Shown here in pieces: positions 35,597 to 44,724 of a stretch of DNA of 64,000 nucleotides (the first letter of the stretch is position 1; each line of letters starts with the position of its first letter). Both the position numbers and the translations under genes were made by a program. Source of the DNA: UBA4416 sp038327195 (GTDB lineage Bacteria > Bacteroidota > Bacteroidia > B-17B0 > Aurantibacillaceae); the NCBI GenBank assembly GCA_038327195.1, contig JBBQKU010000020.1:1-64000 (forward strand), read 5' to 3'. The notes under the pieces were generated by a model. It saw only the letters and a list, made by a program, of their open reading frames with translations. It was not told the DNA's origin and did no database searches.

Positions 35597-36568
35597 ATGA
35601 ACGAACCAATTCTTGCAGAAAACAAAGACCGCTTTGTGATTTTTCCAATAAAACACAACGACATTTGGGAATTCTATAAAAAATCTGAAGCCAGTATTTG
35701 GACTGCAGAAGAAATAGATTTATCGTCAGATATTGCAGATTGGGATAATAAGTTAAATGATAACGAACGTCATTTTATAAAACATGTTTTAGCTTTTTTT
35801 GCTGCAAGTGATGGAATTGTAAATGAAAATTTAGCAATTAACTTTTTAAATGAAGTTCAGTATCCTGAAGCTCGTTTCTTTTATGGTTTCCAAATTATGA
35901 TGGAGAATATCCATTCTGAAACTTATTCTTTATTAATAGATACTTATATTAAAGATATTGCTGAAAAAGATAAATTATTACACGCTGTAGAAACTGTGCC
36001 TTGCGTTGGCAAAAAGGCTGATTGGGCTTTAACTTGGATTCAAAATGGATCTTTTGCTGAGCGCTTAATTGCATTTGCTGCAGTTGAAGGAATTTTCTTT
36101 TCAGGTTCGTTTTGCTCTATCTTTTGGTTAAAAAAACGAGGCTTAATGCCAGGATTAACTTTTAGTAACGAATTAATTTCTCGTGATGAAGGTTTACACT
36201 GTGATTTTGCATGTATGTTATATGCTGATCATGTTCAAAATAAATTACCAAAAGAACAAGTAACTAAAATTATTACAGATGCAGTAGTCATTGAAAAAGA
36301 ATTTGTTTCTGATGCAATTCCAGTTCGTTTAATTGGTATGAACGCTGATTTAATGTGTCAATACATTGAATTTTGTGCCGACCGTTTATTATTAGCATTA
36401 GGTTGCGATAAATTTTACAATGCAACCAATCCTTTCGACTTCATGGAAATGATTTCGTTGCAAGGAAAAACAAATTTCTTCGAAAAACGCGTTGCTGAAT
36501 ATCAAAAATCAGGCGTTATGAATAATAAAGAAGAAAATAACGTATTTAATCTGGATGAGGATTTTTAG
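35597..36568 (+). CDS. nrdB: Ribonucleotide reductase class Ia, beta subunit
   Basis: A 323-residue R2 protein that holds the di-iron centre and tyrosyl radical for reduction of ribonucleotides. Ligands are visible: MENIHSETY gives Glu103, His106 and the radical Tyr110 in the classical E-x2-H-x3-Y spacing, and SRDEGLHCDFA gives the later Glu and His. The C-terminal tail (NVFNLDEDF) is the R1-docking peptide. The gene order nrdB-nrdA is the reverse of E. coli. The 286-base spacer to nrdA is unusually long for an operon. Confidence 0.97.
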   Translation: MNEPILAENKDRFVIFPIKHNDIWEFYKKSEASIWTAEEIDLSSDIADWDNKLNDNERHFIKHVLAFFAASDGIVNENLAINFLNEVQYPEARFFYGFQIMMENIHSETYSLLIDTYIKDIAEKDKLLHAVETVPCVGKKADWALTWIQNGSFAERLIAFAAVEGIFFSGSFCSIFWLKKRGLMPGLTFSNELISRDEGLHCDFACMLYADHVQNKLPKEQVTKIITDAVVIEKEFVSDAIPVRLIGMNADLMCQYIEFCADRLLLALGCDKFYNATNPFDFMEMISLQGKTNFFEKRVAEYQKSGVMNNKEENNVFNLDEDF

Positions 36569-36588
36569 ATAAAAAACTCGTCGGTTAA

Positions 36589-36758
36589 TTTCCCCAGTTC
36601 GTATTTGATTGATAATCATTTAACAAGGTGCAAATCTTGTACGGGAAAACTAGCCTTCAGAAAAACGTTCATTAAATGTTAAATTTTTGTTGAATCGCTT
36701 GAAGGCTTGAAAACAAAGAAAAAAAATAATTAACCATCACTTTGTTAATATCAAAGTG
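36589..36758 (+). ncRNA. Candidate structured RNA in the nrdB-nrdA spacer
   Basis: Non-coding spacer with several perfect complementary segments. TTTCCC (36589-36594) pairs with GGGAAA (36643-36648), enclosing two hairpins: GATT/AATC (36607-36617) and ACAAG/CTTGT (36623-36640, loop GTGCAAAT). A further 8-bp helix follows, AGCCTTCA (36652-36659) with TGAAGGCT (36700-36707), and then CACTTTG/CAAAGTG (36738-36758, 7-base loop). The first part folds as a three-way junction. The GGTGCAAATC segment recalls part of cobalamin riboswitches, but no B12 box is present. It could be a regulatory leader of nrdA or an RNA processing site. Prediction by eye only. Confidence 0.4.
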
Positions 36759-36854
36759 TGGCAAACAAAAAAAAAGAAGATTATAGTTATAACTTGTTGT
36801 AACGAAACTGATACTCAAAAACTAAAGTAAAACTAATTTAAAACACTAAAGGCA

Positions 36855-39266
36855 ATGTTTGTAATAAAAAGAGATGGCACTCAAGAATCTGTGAAATTTG
36901 ATAAAATCACAGCACGCGTTCAAAAACTCAGCTATGGCTTAGATCCAGCGTTTGTAGACCCAATTCAAGTAGCTAAAAAAGTGATTGATGGCGTTTATGA
37001 TGGCGTAAGCACAGTTGATTTAGATAATTTGGCTGCAGAAACTGCCGCATCATTAACTACAAAACATCCTGATTATGCTCAGTTAGCTTCGCGTATTGCA
37101 GTAAGTAACTTACATAAAAATACAATCAAATCATTCTCAAAAACAATTGAGATTTTATATAATTATGTTGATCCAAAAACAAATCAAAAAGCTTCTTTAA
37201 TTGCCGAAGACGTTTATGAAATTGTAATGAAAAATGCACAATTATTAGATTCATCTATTATATATGATAGAGATTTTGGTTACGATTATTTTGGCTTTAA
37301 AACATTAGAGCGTTCTTATTTATTAAGAACTCACGGTAAAGTTACTGAGCGTCCGCAACACATGTTAATGCGTGTATCAATTGGTATACATAAAGAAGAT
37401 ATTACAGCTGCCATTGAAACTTATAATTTAATGAGCGAGCGTTGGTTTACACATGCTACACCAACTTTATTTAATGCTGGTACGCCAAAACCACAAATGA
37501 GCTCTTGCTTTTTATTACAAGCAAAAGATGATAGTATTGACGGAATCTATGACACCTTAAAACAATGTGCTCGTATTTCTCAATCAGCTGGTGGTATTGG
37601 TTTAGCAATTCATAAAGTGCGTGCAACTGGTTCTTATATTAAAGGAACTAACGGTACATCAAATGGTATTTTACCAATGCTTAAAGTATTTAACGAAACT
37701 GCACGTTACGTTGATCAAGGTGGTGGAAAACGTAAAGGTTCTATTGCTATTTATTTAGAGCCTTGGCATGCTGACATCATTCAGTTTTTAGATATTCGTA
37801 AAAATCATGGTAAAGAAGAAATGCGTGCTCGTGATTTATTTACAGCATTATGGATTCCTGATTTGTTCATGAAACGTGTTGAAGCAGAAGGAATGTGGAG
37901 TTTAATGTGTCCTAACGAATGTCCTGGTTTATACTTATGCCATGGTGAAGAGTTTGAAACACTATATACAAAATACGAAGCAGAAGGGAAATTCCGCAAG
38001 CAAATTCCAGCTCGCGAATTATGGGCAGCTATTATCGATTCACAAATCGAAACAGGTAATCCTTATATGTTATTTAAAGATGCTTGTAATTTAAAATCAA
38101 ATCAATCACATTTAGGGACTATTCAATCTTCTAACTTATGCACGGAAATTGTTGAATACACAAGCCCTGATGAAGTAGCAGTTTGTAACTTAGCATCTAT
38201 TGCATTACCTCGTTTTGTTGACGAAAAAACAGGAACGTTTGATCACCAACGTTTATTTGATGTTACTTATATTATCACTAAAAATTTAAATAAAGTAATT
38301 GACCGTAACTACTACCCAATTCCTGAAGCACGTAATTCTAACATGCGTCACCGTCCAATTGGTTTAGGTGTACAAGGTTTAGCAGATGCATTTATTTTAA
38401 TGCGTTTCCCTTTTGAAAGTGAAGAAGCTAAAAAATTAAATGCTGAAATTTTTGAAACTATTTATTATGCTTCAATGACGGCTTCTAAAGATTTAGCAAT
38501 TGTTGATGGCGCTTATGAATCTTATCCAGGTTCTCCATTATCAAAAGGCATTATGCAATTTGATATGTGGGGTGTAACACCAAGTCCACGTTGGGAATGG
38601 AGTATTTTAAAAGAAGAAGTAGCTAAATACGGAGTACGTAACTCATTGTTATTAGCGCCAATGCCAACGGCTTCAACTTCTCAAATATTAGGTAATAACG
38701 AATGTTTTGAACCATATACATCAAATATTTATAGCCGTAGAGTTTTAAGTGGTGAGTTTGCAGTAGTAAACAAACATTTATTGCGCGACTTAGTAAAATT
38801 AGGAATGTGGAATGATGCATTAAAAAATAAAATTATTGGAGCTAACGGTTCGGTACAAGGTATTCCTGAAATTCCTCAAAACATTAAAGATATTTACAAA
38901 ACGGTTTGGGAAATTAAACAACGTACAATTATTGATATGGCTGCCGACCGTGGTGCATTTATTTGCCAATCGCAATCATTAAATTTATTTATACAAGACG
39001 CTAACTTTGCTAAATTATCTTCAGCACATTTTTATGCTTGGAAAAAAGGTTTAAAAACAGGTATGTATTACTTACGTACAAAAGCTGCGGCTGATGCAAT
39101 TAAGTTTACAGTTGACCAAGCAGCATTATCTATACCAGTATTAGGTAACGAAGACGCTTTATTATTTGAACGCGGACAAGAGCACGTTATTAGCTTAGAA
39201 GAACAACAAGCACAATTATCTTGTAGTTTAGATAACCCTGAAGACTGTGAAGCTTGCGGGTCTTAA
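36855..39266 (+). CDS. nrdA: Ribonucleotide reductase class Ia, alpha subunit
   Basis: An 803-residue R1 subunit. Residues 1-~90 form an ATP-cone (FVIKRDGTQESVKFDKITARVQKL), so the enzyme should be dATP-inhibitable. Active-site residues are Cys218 (MSSCFLLQ), Asn427-Cys429-Glu431 (NLCTE) and Cys444. Near the end, YLRTKAAADA carries the radical-transfer tyrosine region, and the C-terminal pair Cys798/Cys801 (CEACGS) serves redox exchange with thioredoxin. All key residues are intact. No intein or intron interrupts it. Confidence 0.97.
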   Translation: MFVIKRDGTQESVKFDKITARVQKLSYGLDPAFVDPIQVAKKVIDGVYDGVSTVDLDNLAAETAASLTTKHPDYAQLASRIAVSNLHKNTIKSFSKTIEILYNYVDPKTNQKASLIAEDVYEIVMKNAQLLDSSIIYDRDFGYDYFGFKTLERSYLLRTHGKVTERPQHMLMRVSIGIHKEDITAAIETYNLMSERWFTHATPTLFNAGTPKPQMSSCFLLQAKDDSIDGIYDTLKQCARISQSAGGIGLAIHKVRATGSYIKGTNGTSNGILPMLKVFNETARYVDQGGGKRKGSIAIYLEPWHADIIQFLDIRKNHGKEEMRARDLFTALWIPDLFMKRVEAEGMWSLMCPNECPGLYLCHGEEFETLYTKYEAEGKFRKQIPARELWAAIIDSQIETGNPYMLFKDACNLKSNQSHLGTIQSSNLCTEIVEYTSPDEVAVCNLASIALPRFVDEKTGTFDHQRLFDVTYIITKNLNKVIDRNYYPIPEARNSNMRHRPIGLGVQGLADAFILMRFPFESEEAKKLNAEIFETIYYASMTASKDLAIVDGAYESYPGSPLSKGIMQFDMWGVTPSPRWEWSILKEEVAKYGVRNSLLLAPMPTASTSQILGNNECFEPYTSNIYSRRVLSGEFAVVNKHLLRDLVKLGMWNDALKNKIIGANGSVQGIPEIPQNIKDIYKTVWEIKQRTIIDMAADRGAFICQSQSLNLFIQDANFAKLSSAHFYAWKKGLKTGMYYLRTKAAADAIKFTVDQAALSIPVLGNEDALLFERGQEHVISLEEQQAQLSCSLDNPEDCEACGS

Positions 39267-39272
39267 AAGACA

Positions 39273-39316
39273 GTCACTTCGAGTGATTCGACGAAATGAG
39301 AATTGTATCGAGAAGT
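39273..39316. repeat. Interspersed repeat of the CACTTCGAGTG type
   Basis: The segment opens with GTCACTTCGAGTGA, in which CACT/AGTG form a mini-hairpin around TCG. It closes with TATCGAGAAGT, so ACTTC and GAAGT can pair around the element. It lies just behind nrdA. From memory, sequences with GTCACTTCGAGTG...TATCGAGAAGT ends are among the commonest intergenic repeats of Bacteroidota; only one copy is in this window. Confidence 0.5.
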
Positions 39317-39345
39317 AGCAAAAGAAAATAAGTTTAACCCTGAAG

Positions 39346-39382
39346 AAAATCCTCTCTGAATAATTTGGAGAGGATTTTTTTT
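39346..39382 (+). terminator. Rho-independent terminator after nrdA
   Basis: AAAATCCTCTC (39346-39356) pairs perfectly with GAGAGGATTTT (39368-39378) around an 11-base loop, followed by further T to 39382. It is 80 bases downstream of the nrdA stop. Strong, classical terminator. Confidence 0.9.
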
Positions 39383-39488
39383 AGAAAATTTTTTTCATCG
39401 TTTTAAGTATTTCATTAATACAACCAATCATTTATTAAAAACTTTTTGCTCTAAAACTGAATCCGAAATTTAAAAACTATATTTGACA

Positions 39489-40301
39489 ATGAATAAATTT
39501 CTATTTGAAAAGTTTACATCTAAAATATTAACTACAGGACCAATCTTACAATTTATCTTAATTGTTGTTTGCAATAATGTTCATTATTATTCTAGTAACG
39601 ACCCAGATTACACGTTGCTTTTTATTTTAATTAACCTGATTGGCGTCATTGCTACAAGTGCTTGGTATTATAGCATTGCATATGTTGCAAACTTTCATAT
39701 AAATGAAAAAGGTAAAGTTTTTAATCATTTAAAATTATTGGAGATTTGTATTATTAGTAGTTTTATTTTGAAAGTTTGTGATATGTTTTTAGGCTTAGAA
39801 ACAGCAACTATAAATTTAAGTGGTATTAATTTTACCTACAAAGAACCATTTATTTTTTCGTTTTTATACCTGACTAGTGGCATTTACAGTTTAATATACA
39901 TTTCGAAAATTTTAATTTATTCAGAAACACATAAAGATGTTGGATTTAGTGGTTATTATAAAACAGCATTACTTTTAATATTTCCAATAATTGGTATTTG
40001 GTTAATTAAGTCAAGATTAGAGAAATTAAAATTTAGTGAAATAATTGATGAAAATGATACTAAAGAAGTTAACCCAATAGAATATGATCCAAACAAAATA
40101 ATAGATGCGATTACTGATGAGAAAACTTTGACTAAAACAGAATACAAATGTAATGAAGGAGTTATTGCTATTTATCAAGAGTATACAAATCCAAACAATG
40201 GAGAAAAGGTTTTCTTAAACAATAAAAGAGCTGCGGATGGTAAATACAAAATTGGGTTTATGAATTACATAACTGTAAAAGATGGCTGTATTAAGTTGTA
40301 A
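39489..40301 (+). CDS. Membrane protein of unknown function
   Basis: A 270-residue protein from the ATG at 39489 (an in-frame TTG lies two codons earlier). Four hydrophobic spans lie in residues ~15-170, followed by a cytoplasmic region of ~95 residues with the pattern YKCNEGVIAIYQEYTNPNNGEKVFLNNKRAADGKYKIGFMNYITVKDG, which looks like a small beta domain. I recognise no family. It leads a run of three small membrane genes with short gaps. Confidence 0.7.
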   Translation: MNKFLFEKFTSKILTTGPILQFILIVVCNNVHYYSSNDPDYTLLFILINLIGVIATSAWYYSIAYVANFHINEKGKVFNHLKLLEICIISSFILKVCDMFLGLETATINLSGINFTYKEPFIFSFLYLTSGIYSLIYISKILIYSETHKDVGFSGYYKTALLLIFPIIGIWLIKSRLEKLKFSEIIDENDTKEVNPIEYDPNKIIDAITDEKTLTKTEYKCNEGVIAIYQEYTNPNNGEKVFLNNKRAADGKYKIGFMNYITVKDGCIKL

Positions 40302-40370
40302 ATTTTATAATCTTTTTTTGTGATTTCACCATCAAAAATTAAACCCAAATTTTATATAAAAAGACAGAAA

Positions 40371-40574
40371 ATGGATAATAATAAAATAGCAGAAATAGTA
40401 AATTACGTGATTGGGTTAGTAGGAATACTGTATGGAATTTATTCCGTAAAAAATAAAACTATTAATAATCCTAGTTTTAGAATAGTTGGTTTAACAGGAA
40501 AACAATTTATTACTTTGGGATATTTAGGCATAACACTATTTTTACTTTTAATAATTTATAGGATCGTAAAATAA
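40371..40574 (+). CDS. Small membrane protein (67 aa)
   Basis: From the ATG at 40371 the product has 67 residues and two transmembrane segments (residues ~8-24 and ~45-65), with a short polar loop containing KNKTINNPSF. The frame is open to a GTG at 40320 but the ATG, preceded by A-rich sequence, is more likely. Five bases separate it from the metalloprotease gene, so co-expression is probable. No recognised family. Confidence 0.6.
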   Translation: MDNNKIAEIVNYVIGLVGILYGIYSVKNKTINNPSFRIVGLTGKQFITLGYLGITLFLLLIIYRIVK

Positions 40575-40579
40575 ACAAA

Positions 40580-41167
40580 ATGGAAATAAATAACACCAAT
40601 ATGCCAAATCCATTTTTGATAATTGTCGTGTTTGCAATTACCTTATGTGTAGTAAGAGTATTTACTATTTTAATACATGAACTTGGGCATGCTTTAGCTG
40701 GCTTACTTTTTTTAAAAGGTAATTTTGATATTTACATTGGTTCGTATGGAGATCCAGAAAAAGGAATTCATTTTAAAATTTGGCGAATAAATTTTCATTT
40801 CATTTACGACCCTTTTTCATTAGAGAAAGGCGTGTTTAAATCCAACATACAAGAAACTACGCATTTGAAAGATTTTATAATAACCTTAGCTGGGCCATTA
40901 GCATCATTGCTTACTGCTGGCTTGTATGTTTATTTAGCTATTTTTTCTTCGTTACCTGAAGTAGTAAAAATTTCATTTTATATTTTAATGGGTTCATCTT
41001 TAATAGATTTTTGGTACAATATAAAACCTGATACAACTCCTATTGTATTACATGATGAAAAATTGGTCTACAATGATGGTTACATATTGCGCTATAGATG
41101 GGCGTGTATGTTTAATAAAATCGAACAAACTACAAATGAAGATGACAATGGAAAATTGAATGCGTAA
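40580..41167 (+). CDS. M50-like membrane metalloprotease (site-2 protease type)
   Basis: A 195-residue protein with LIHELGHALAG in the first long helix: the zinc-binding HEXXH with His33, Glu34 and His37. A conserved ITLAGPLASLLTAG helix follows, resembling the second conserved helix of M50 proteins. DFWYNIKPD then takes the place of the usual NxxPxxxLDG third-ligand motif. It is short and lacks a PDZ domain. A minimal intramembrane protease, or a peptidase-like protein with another role, are both possible. Two other membrane genes precede it and might be substrates or partners. Confidence 0.75.
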   Translation: MEINNTNMPNPFLIIVVFAITLCVVRVFTILIHELGHALAGLLFLKGNFDIYIGSYGDPEKGIHFKIWRINFHFIYDPFSLEKGVFKSNIQETTHLKDFIITLAGPLASLLTAGLYVYLAIFSSLPEVVKISFYILMGSSLIDFWYNIKPDTTPIVLHDEKLVYNDGYILRYRWACMFNKIEQTTNEDDNGKLNA

Positions 41168-41250
41168 GTTTGAGCATTGTAGTTTTTTATTTTACTGCAC
41201 TATTGGTGTTTTTCACCAACAATCATCTGAATGCTAAATAAATATAATGT

Positions 41251-42294
41251 CTATAAAGTAGCCATATCAATTACAAAGCGATATTTTACATCACCTGCTA
41301 ACATACGTTCAAAGGCCGTGTCAATGTATTTCATGTCAATGATTTCAACTTCCGATACGATGTTGTGTTCAGCACAGTAGTCTAACATTTCTTGAGTCTC
41401 TGGTAAACCGCCAATCAATGAACCTGCTAAACTTTTACGTCCGCCAATTAAACTAAATGCCATTATTTGTGAAGGTGTTGGAGGAGCGCCCACGCATATC
41501 ATAACACCATTAGTGTCAAGCATCGCTAAATAATCATTGTAATTATGTGGTGCAGAAACCGTGTCAATAATAAAATCAAATTTTCCTTTTAGTTTTTCTA
41601 CTTCTTCAACATTTTTTGTATTCGCAAAATGATGCGCACCTAATTTACGAGCATCTTGTTCTTTACTAGAAGATGTGCTCAACATGGTAACTTCTGCACC
41701 AAATGAAGATGCAAATTTCACAGCCATATGTCCTAAACCACCTAAGCCTACAACGGCAACTCGGTGTCCTTTTCCAACTTTCCAGTGGCGTAATGGCGAA
41801 TAGGTAGTAATACCTGCACATAGTAATGGTGCAACTGCTTGTAAAGGTAATTTATCTGAAATTCTTAAAACAAAAGCTTCATCCACTACAATGAGTTTAG
41901 AAAAACCACCATAGGTAAACCCTCCTAAATGTTTGTCTTTACTATTGTAAGTGCTAGTTGCTCCGTTACGGCAAAATTGTTCTAATCCTCTTTGGCAATT
42001 ATCGCAATCTCTGCAAGAATCTACCAAACAACCTACGCCGGCTAAATCGCCTACTTTAAACTTTTTAACATGGTTGCCTACTTTTGTAACACGACCAACA
42101 ATTTCGTGACCAGGCACTACTGGAAAATTGGTTCCGCCCCATTCGTTGCGTACTTGATGCAAGTCGGAGTGACAAACGCCACAAAATAAAATATCAAATC
42201 GAACATCATGTGGTCCAACATCTCTTCTATTAAAATCAAAATTACTTAATGCTTCTCCAGCATTTTTTGCGGCATATCCTTTGGTTAATAACAT
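41251..42294 (-). CDS. Zinc-dependent alcohol dehydrogenase, NAD(P)-dependent (CAD/YahK type)
   Basis: A 347-residue medium-chain dehydrogenase. The catalytic zinc site includes GVCHSD (Cys41) and PGHE (His63). Structural zinc is bound by Cys94, Cys97, Cys100 and Cys108 (CRDCDNC...C). The Rossmann motif is VGLGGLGHMAV. It resembles the YahK/cinnamyl alcohol dehydrogenase group, which reduces a broad range of aldehydes with NADPH. Monocistronic. A perfect inverted repeat 26 bases upstream of the start may be an operator. Confidence 0.95.
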   Translation of the reverse strand: MLLTKGYAAKNAGEALSNFDFNRRDVGPHDVRFDILFCGVCHSDLHQVRNEWGGTNFPVVPGHEIVGRVTKVGNHVKKFKVGDLAGVGCLVDSCRDCDNCQRGLEQFCRNGATSTYNSKDKHLGGFTYGGFSKLIVVDEAFVLRISDKLPLQAVAPLLCAGITTYSPLRHWKVGKGHRVAVVGLGGLGHMAVKFASSFGAEVTMLSTSSSKEQDARKLGAHHFANTKNVEEVEKLKGKFDFIIDTVSAPHNYNDYLAMLDTNGVMICVGAPPTPSQIMAFSLIGGRKSLAGSLIGGLPETQEMLDYCAEHNIVSEVEIIDMKYIDTAFERMLAGDVKYRFVIDMATL

Positions 42295-42319
42295 AATTTT
42301 ATAAATAGGTATTGGTGAA

Positions 42320-42337
42320 TGATTAAATAATTAATCA
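42320..42337. promoter_or_regulatory. Palindrome upstream of the alcohol dehydrogenase
   Basis: TGATTAA (42320-42326) and TTAATCA (42331-42337) form a perfect inverted repeat around ATAA, 26 bases from the dehydrogenase ATG. Size and position suit a dimeric repressor site. The AT-only core makes chance occurrence possible. Confidence 0.35.
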
Positions 42338-42463
42338 ATGTAAAAGTACATTAAAAAAGTAACAGCTTGGAGTTGTAATTGTTTAAATGTTTTTGGGTTG
42401 TTGTATTAACCATTCAGAGTTTTTAAAACAAACCAGCTAAAATCGGGAATTTTTTATTTGCAT

Positions 42464-43171
42464 TTATGGTGCTAAGTTTTTATACAATAAGCGTTTAGCA
42501 ATTGGTAAAAAAGTTTCTTCGTTAGGAAGCTCAGTCTTAGCTTTAAATAAATATACTGCAGGGTTTGGTAACTCTGGATTTGCCTCTATTAGTTCAGATT
42601 TAACTTTGTCTACCTGATTGGAAATTGAAAGTGTGTAGGTTGAAAAATAGTTACTTGTAAGTCCATATATTTCTTGCTGCAATAAGTTTATTTTCGAAAA
42701 AGCATAACTATAAACTGTAACTGATTTCGATTGAAAAGGAAGTAACATAAAATAACCTTCTGTTTTATAAAGAGGTAAAATTCCAATATGGTTGGTTACA
42801 ATATGTTGTTCAGCAAAATCAAATATGCTTTTCCCTTTTTCTAATTCTTGTTCAAACAGTGGTTCACTAAAACTAATAATTTGTTTGAGCTCACTTAATG
42901 ATTCATCATTTATAATGGATTGGTATTGCAATTTTAAATTTGCGTAATCAATTCCACTCACTGTTTTTTTGAAATTATTTTCAAGTGTTGTTGTATTATT
43001 TTTTAAAAGAATAAGATTTTTATAATGTGCTATTAATTCAGCAAAATCGGGATATAATTTTTGTTCCTTAAAGTGCGCTTGTATGTTTTGTAAATAAGCT
43101 AATACACGGTATTTTTTGTATTCGAAGTCCATTAGGTCTTCTGTTAGCCAGTTTTCAGATAAAGTTCCCAT
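42464..43171 (-). CDS. Conserved-looking protein of unknown function
   Basis: A 235-residue soluble protein without signal peptide. It starts MGTLSENWLTEDLMDFEYKKYRVLAYLQNI and is predicted mainly helical in its first half, with a beta-rich second half (GYFMLLPFQSKSVTVYSYAFSKI). I have the impression of similar orphan proteins in other Bacteroidota, but I cannot name a family. It is monocistronic, upstream of and divergent from the histidine kinase gene, so a shared regulatory region of ~120 bases exists. Confidence 0.75.
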   Translation of the reverse strand: MGTLSENWLTEDLMDFEYKKYRVLAYLQNIQAHFKEQKLYPDFAELIAHYKNLILLKNNTTTLENNFKKTVSGIDYANLKLQYQSIINDESLSELKQIISFSEPLFEQELEKGKSIFDFAEQHIVTNHIGILPLYKTEGYFMLLPFQSKSVTVYSYAFSKINLLQQEIYGLTSNYFSTYTLSISNQVDKVKSELIEANPELPNPAVYLFKAKTELPNEETFLPIAKRLLYKNLAP

Positions 43172-43293
43172 ACTAATTGTACGAAAACCTTTTAAAATAG
43201 TTACTTGAGATTTTTAATTAATTAGACTTTATTTAAAAACATCAAAATTATATTTTAGTGTTTTTATAATCGTTATTTTGTTAAATTTATGTG

Positions 43294-44490
43294 ATGATTA
43301 ATTTTTTCAATAAACTTATTAATAATGGTGTTAAGCCAAATTACCAACCTTGGGAAATTTACTTGACTCGTAAGCTAAATTTAATAACATGTATTACTAT
43401 TTGTAATATGATTAGCGCATTGGTGTTTTTTGAAATTGTTGATTACAAGCTAATTTTCACAGATTGTTTAGTGTCATTATTTGTATTGCCTTTTTTAATT
43501 TTATTAAACAAATACAAAAATTATATATGGGCAGCTTATGGTTTTTACACAATAGGCTTTAGTTTATTGGCTTCCATGTGTCTAAAATTGGGAATTGATT
43601 CTTATATTATTTTGTTTTATTTTCCAATGATGATTAGTATGATTCAATTGTTAGGTAGGCGAGAAACCTTGAAACATTTAGTGGTCATCAGTATATTCTG
43701 TTTTTTTACTATTATTATAATTGTGATTGGTTACAATGGTACTATTTATAATTTTGAAACCAGTGATGGCTCTTTTAAAAACATTAAGTTGTTTAATATC
43801 ATTTTGAGTTTCGTTTCAGCTTTAGCATTTAATATAAGTTTAGTTAAAGAGTCAATTAATCAAGAAAATTTGATTAAAAAAATGCTAAAGGAAAAAGAAG
43901 TATTGTTGGCAGAAGTTTTTCATCGAGTAAAAAATAATATGAATATTATAACTAGTTTATTGAATTTAAAAAAAGAATTATCCGATTCGCAGGAAGTTAA
44001 AAATGCATTAGAAGATTGTCGAAATCGTGTTTTTTCGATGGCTTTGGTGCATGAAAATATTTTTAATAATAATAGTATTATTGAACTGGATTTTAAAGCT
44101 TATATCGAAAATTTAACTACTGAAATCAAAAATTCTTTAGGCAATAGTAAGCCCGTTGAGATATATTTAGATACAGAAACGATTATGCTCGATTTATCAA
44201 ATGCTATACCATGTGGTTTGATATTAAATGAATTAATTACAAATTCATTTAAATATGCTAGAAATGATAATGACTTATTAATCATACACATTAGGTTGCA
44301 GCATACTGATAACTATATTGAACTTGAAGTAAGAGATAATGGAAATGGATTACCAGATAATTGGCAGCAAAATACTAATAGTTTGGGAATGGAATTGATA
44401 AATTCATTATCTCAACAAGTTGACGGAACACATCAATTTAAAAATGATAAAGGTTTAATTTTTAACTTAACTTTTAAGTTTAAATCTTAG
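43294..44490 (+). CDS. Sensor histidine kinase (HisKA_2/HWE-like)
   Basis: A 398-residue protein starting at ATG 43294 (a GTG directly precedes it). The N-terminal ~190 residues hold about six transmembrane helices without a recognisable sensor fold. The phosphoacceptor is EVFHRVKNNMNIITSLLNLK with His210. The ATPase follows with N box ILNELITNSFKYA, G1 VRDNGNGLP and G2 SLGMELI. The kinase lacks HAMP and PAS domains, and no response regulator is adjacent, so its partner is an orphan elsewhere. Confidence 0.92.
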   Translation: MINFFNKLINNGVKPNYQPWEIYLTRKLNLITCITICNMISALVFFEIVDYKLIFTDCLVSLFVLPFLILLNKYKNYIWAAYGFYTIGFSLLASMCLKLGIDSYIILFYFPMMISMIQLLGRRETLKHLVVISIFCFFTIIIIVIGYNGTIYNFETSDGSFKNIKLFNIILSFVSALAFNISLVKESINQENLIKKMLKEKEVLLAEVFHRVKNNMNIITSLLNLKKELSDSQEVKNALEDCRNRVFSMALVHENIFNNNSIIELDFKAYIENLTTEIKNSLGNSKPVEIYLDTETIMLDLSNAIPCGLILNELITNSFKYARNDNDLLIIHIRLQHTDNYIELEVRDNGNGLPDNWQQNTNSLGMELINSLSQQVDGTHQFKNDKGLIFNLTFKFKS

Positions 44491-44724
44491 ATGTATATTT
44501 TAAATATTTAAAAATTATTTTACAGTCTAGTTAATTATTCCTGATTGATTTTTAACTTTATTTCCTATTAGATTGTATTTGAAGTCCAAATCAATTTAAA
44601 TAATCACTGTTATTCTATTGCATAATATCAATAAATAGTTTAAGGGTGCTTATGTGTTAGAAATCAAGCGGTATTAAACTTATGCGGTTTACAATAATAT
44701 AGTTAGATTTACAAAACTTTTTTA

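Noticed and set aside
36600..36660. Cobalamin riboswitch in the nrdB-nrdA spacer
   Set aside because: Only the GGTGCAAATC hairpin resembles it. The B12 box and the P3-P6 core sequence are missing, and class Ia RNR does not need cobalamin.
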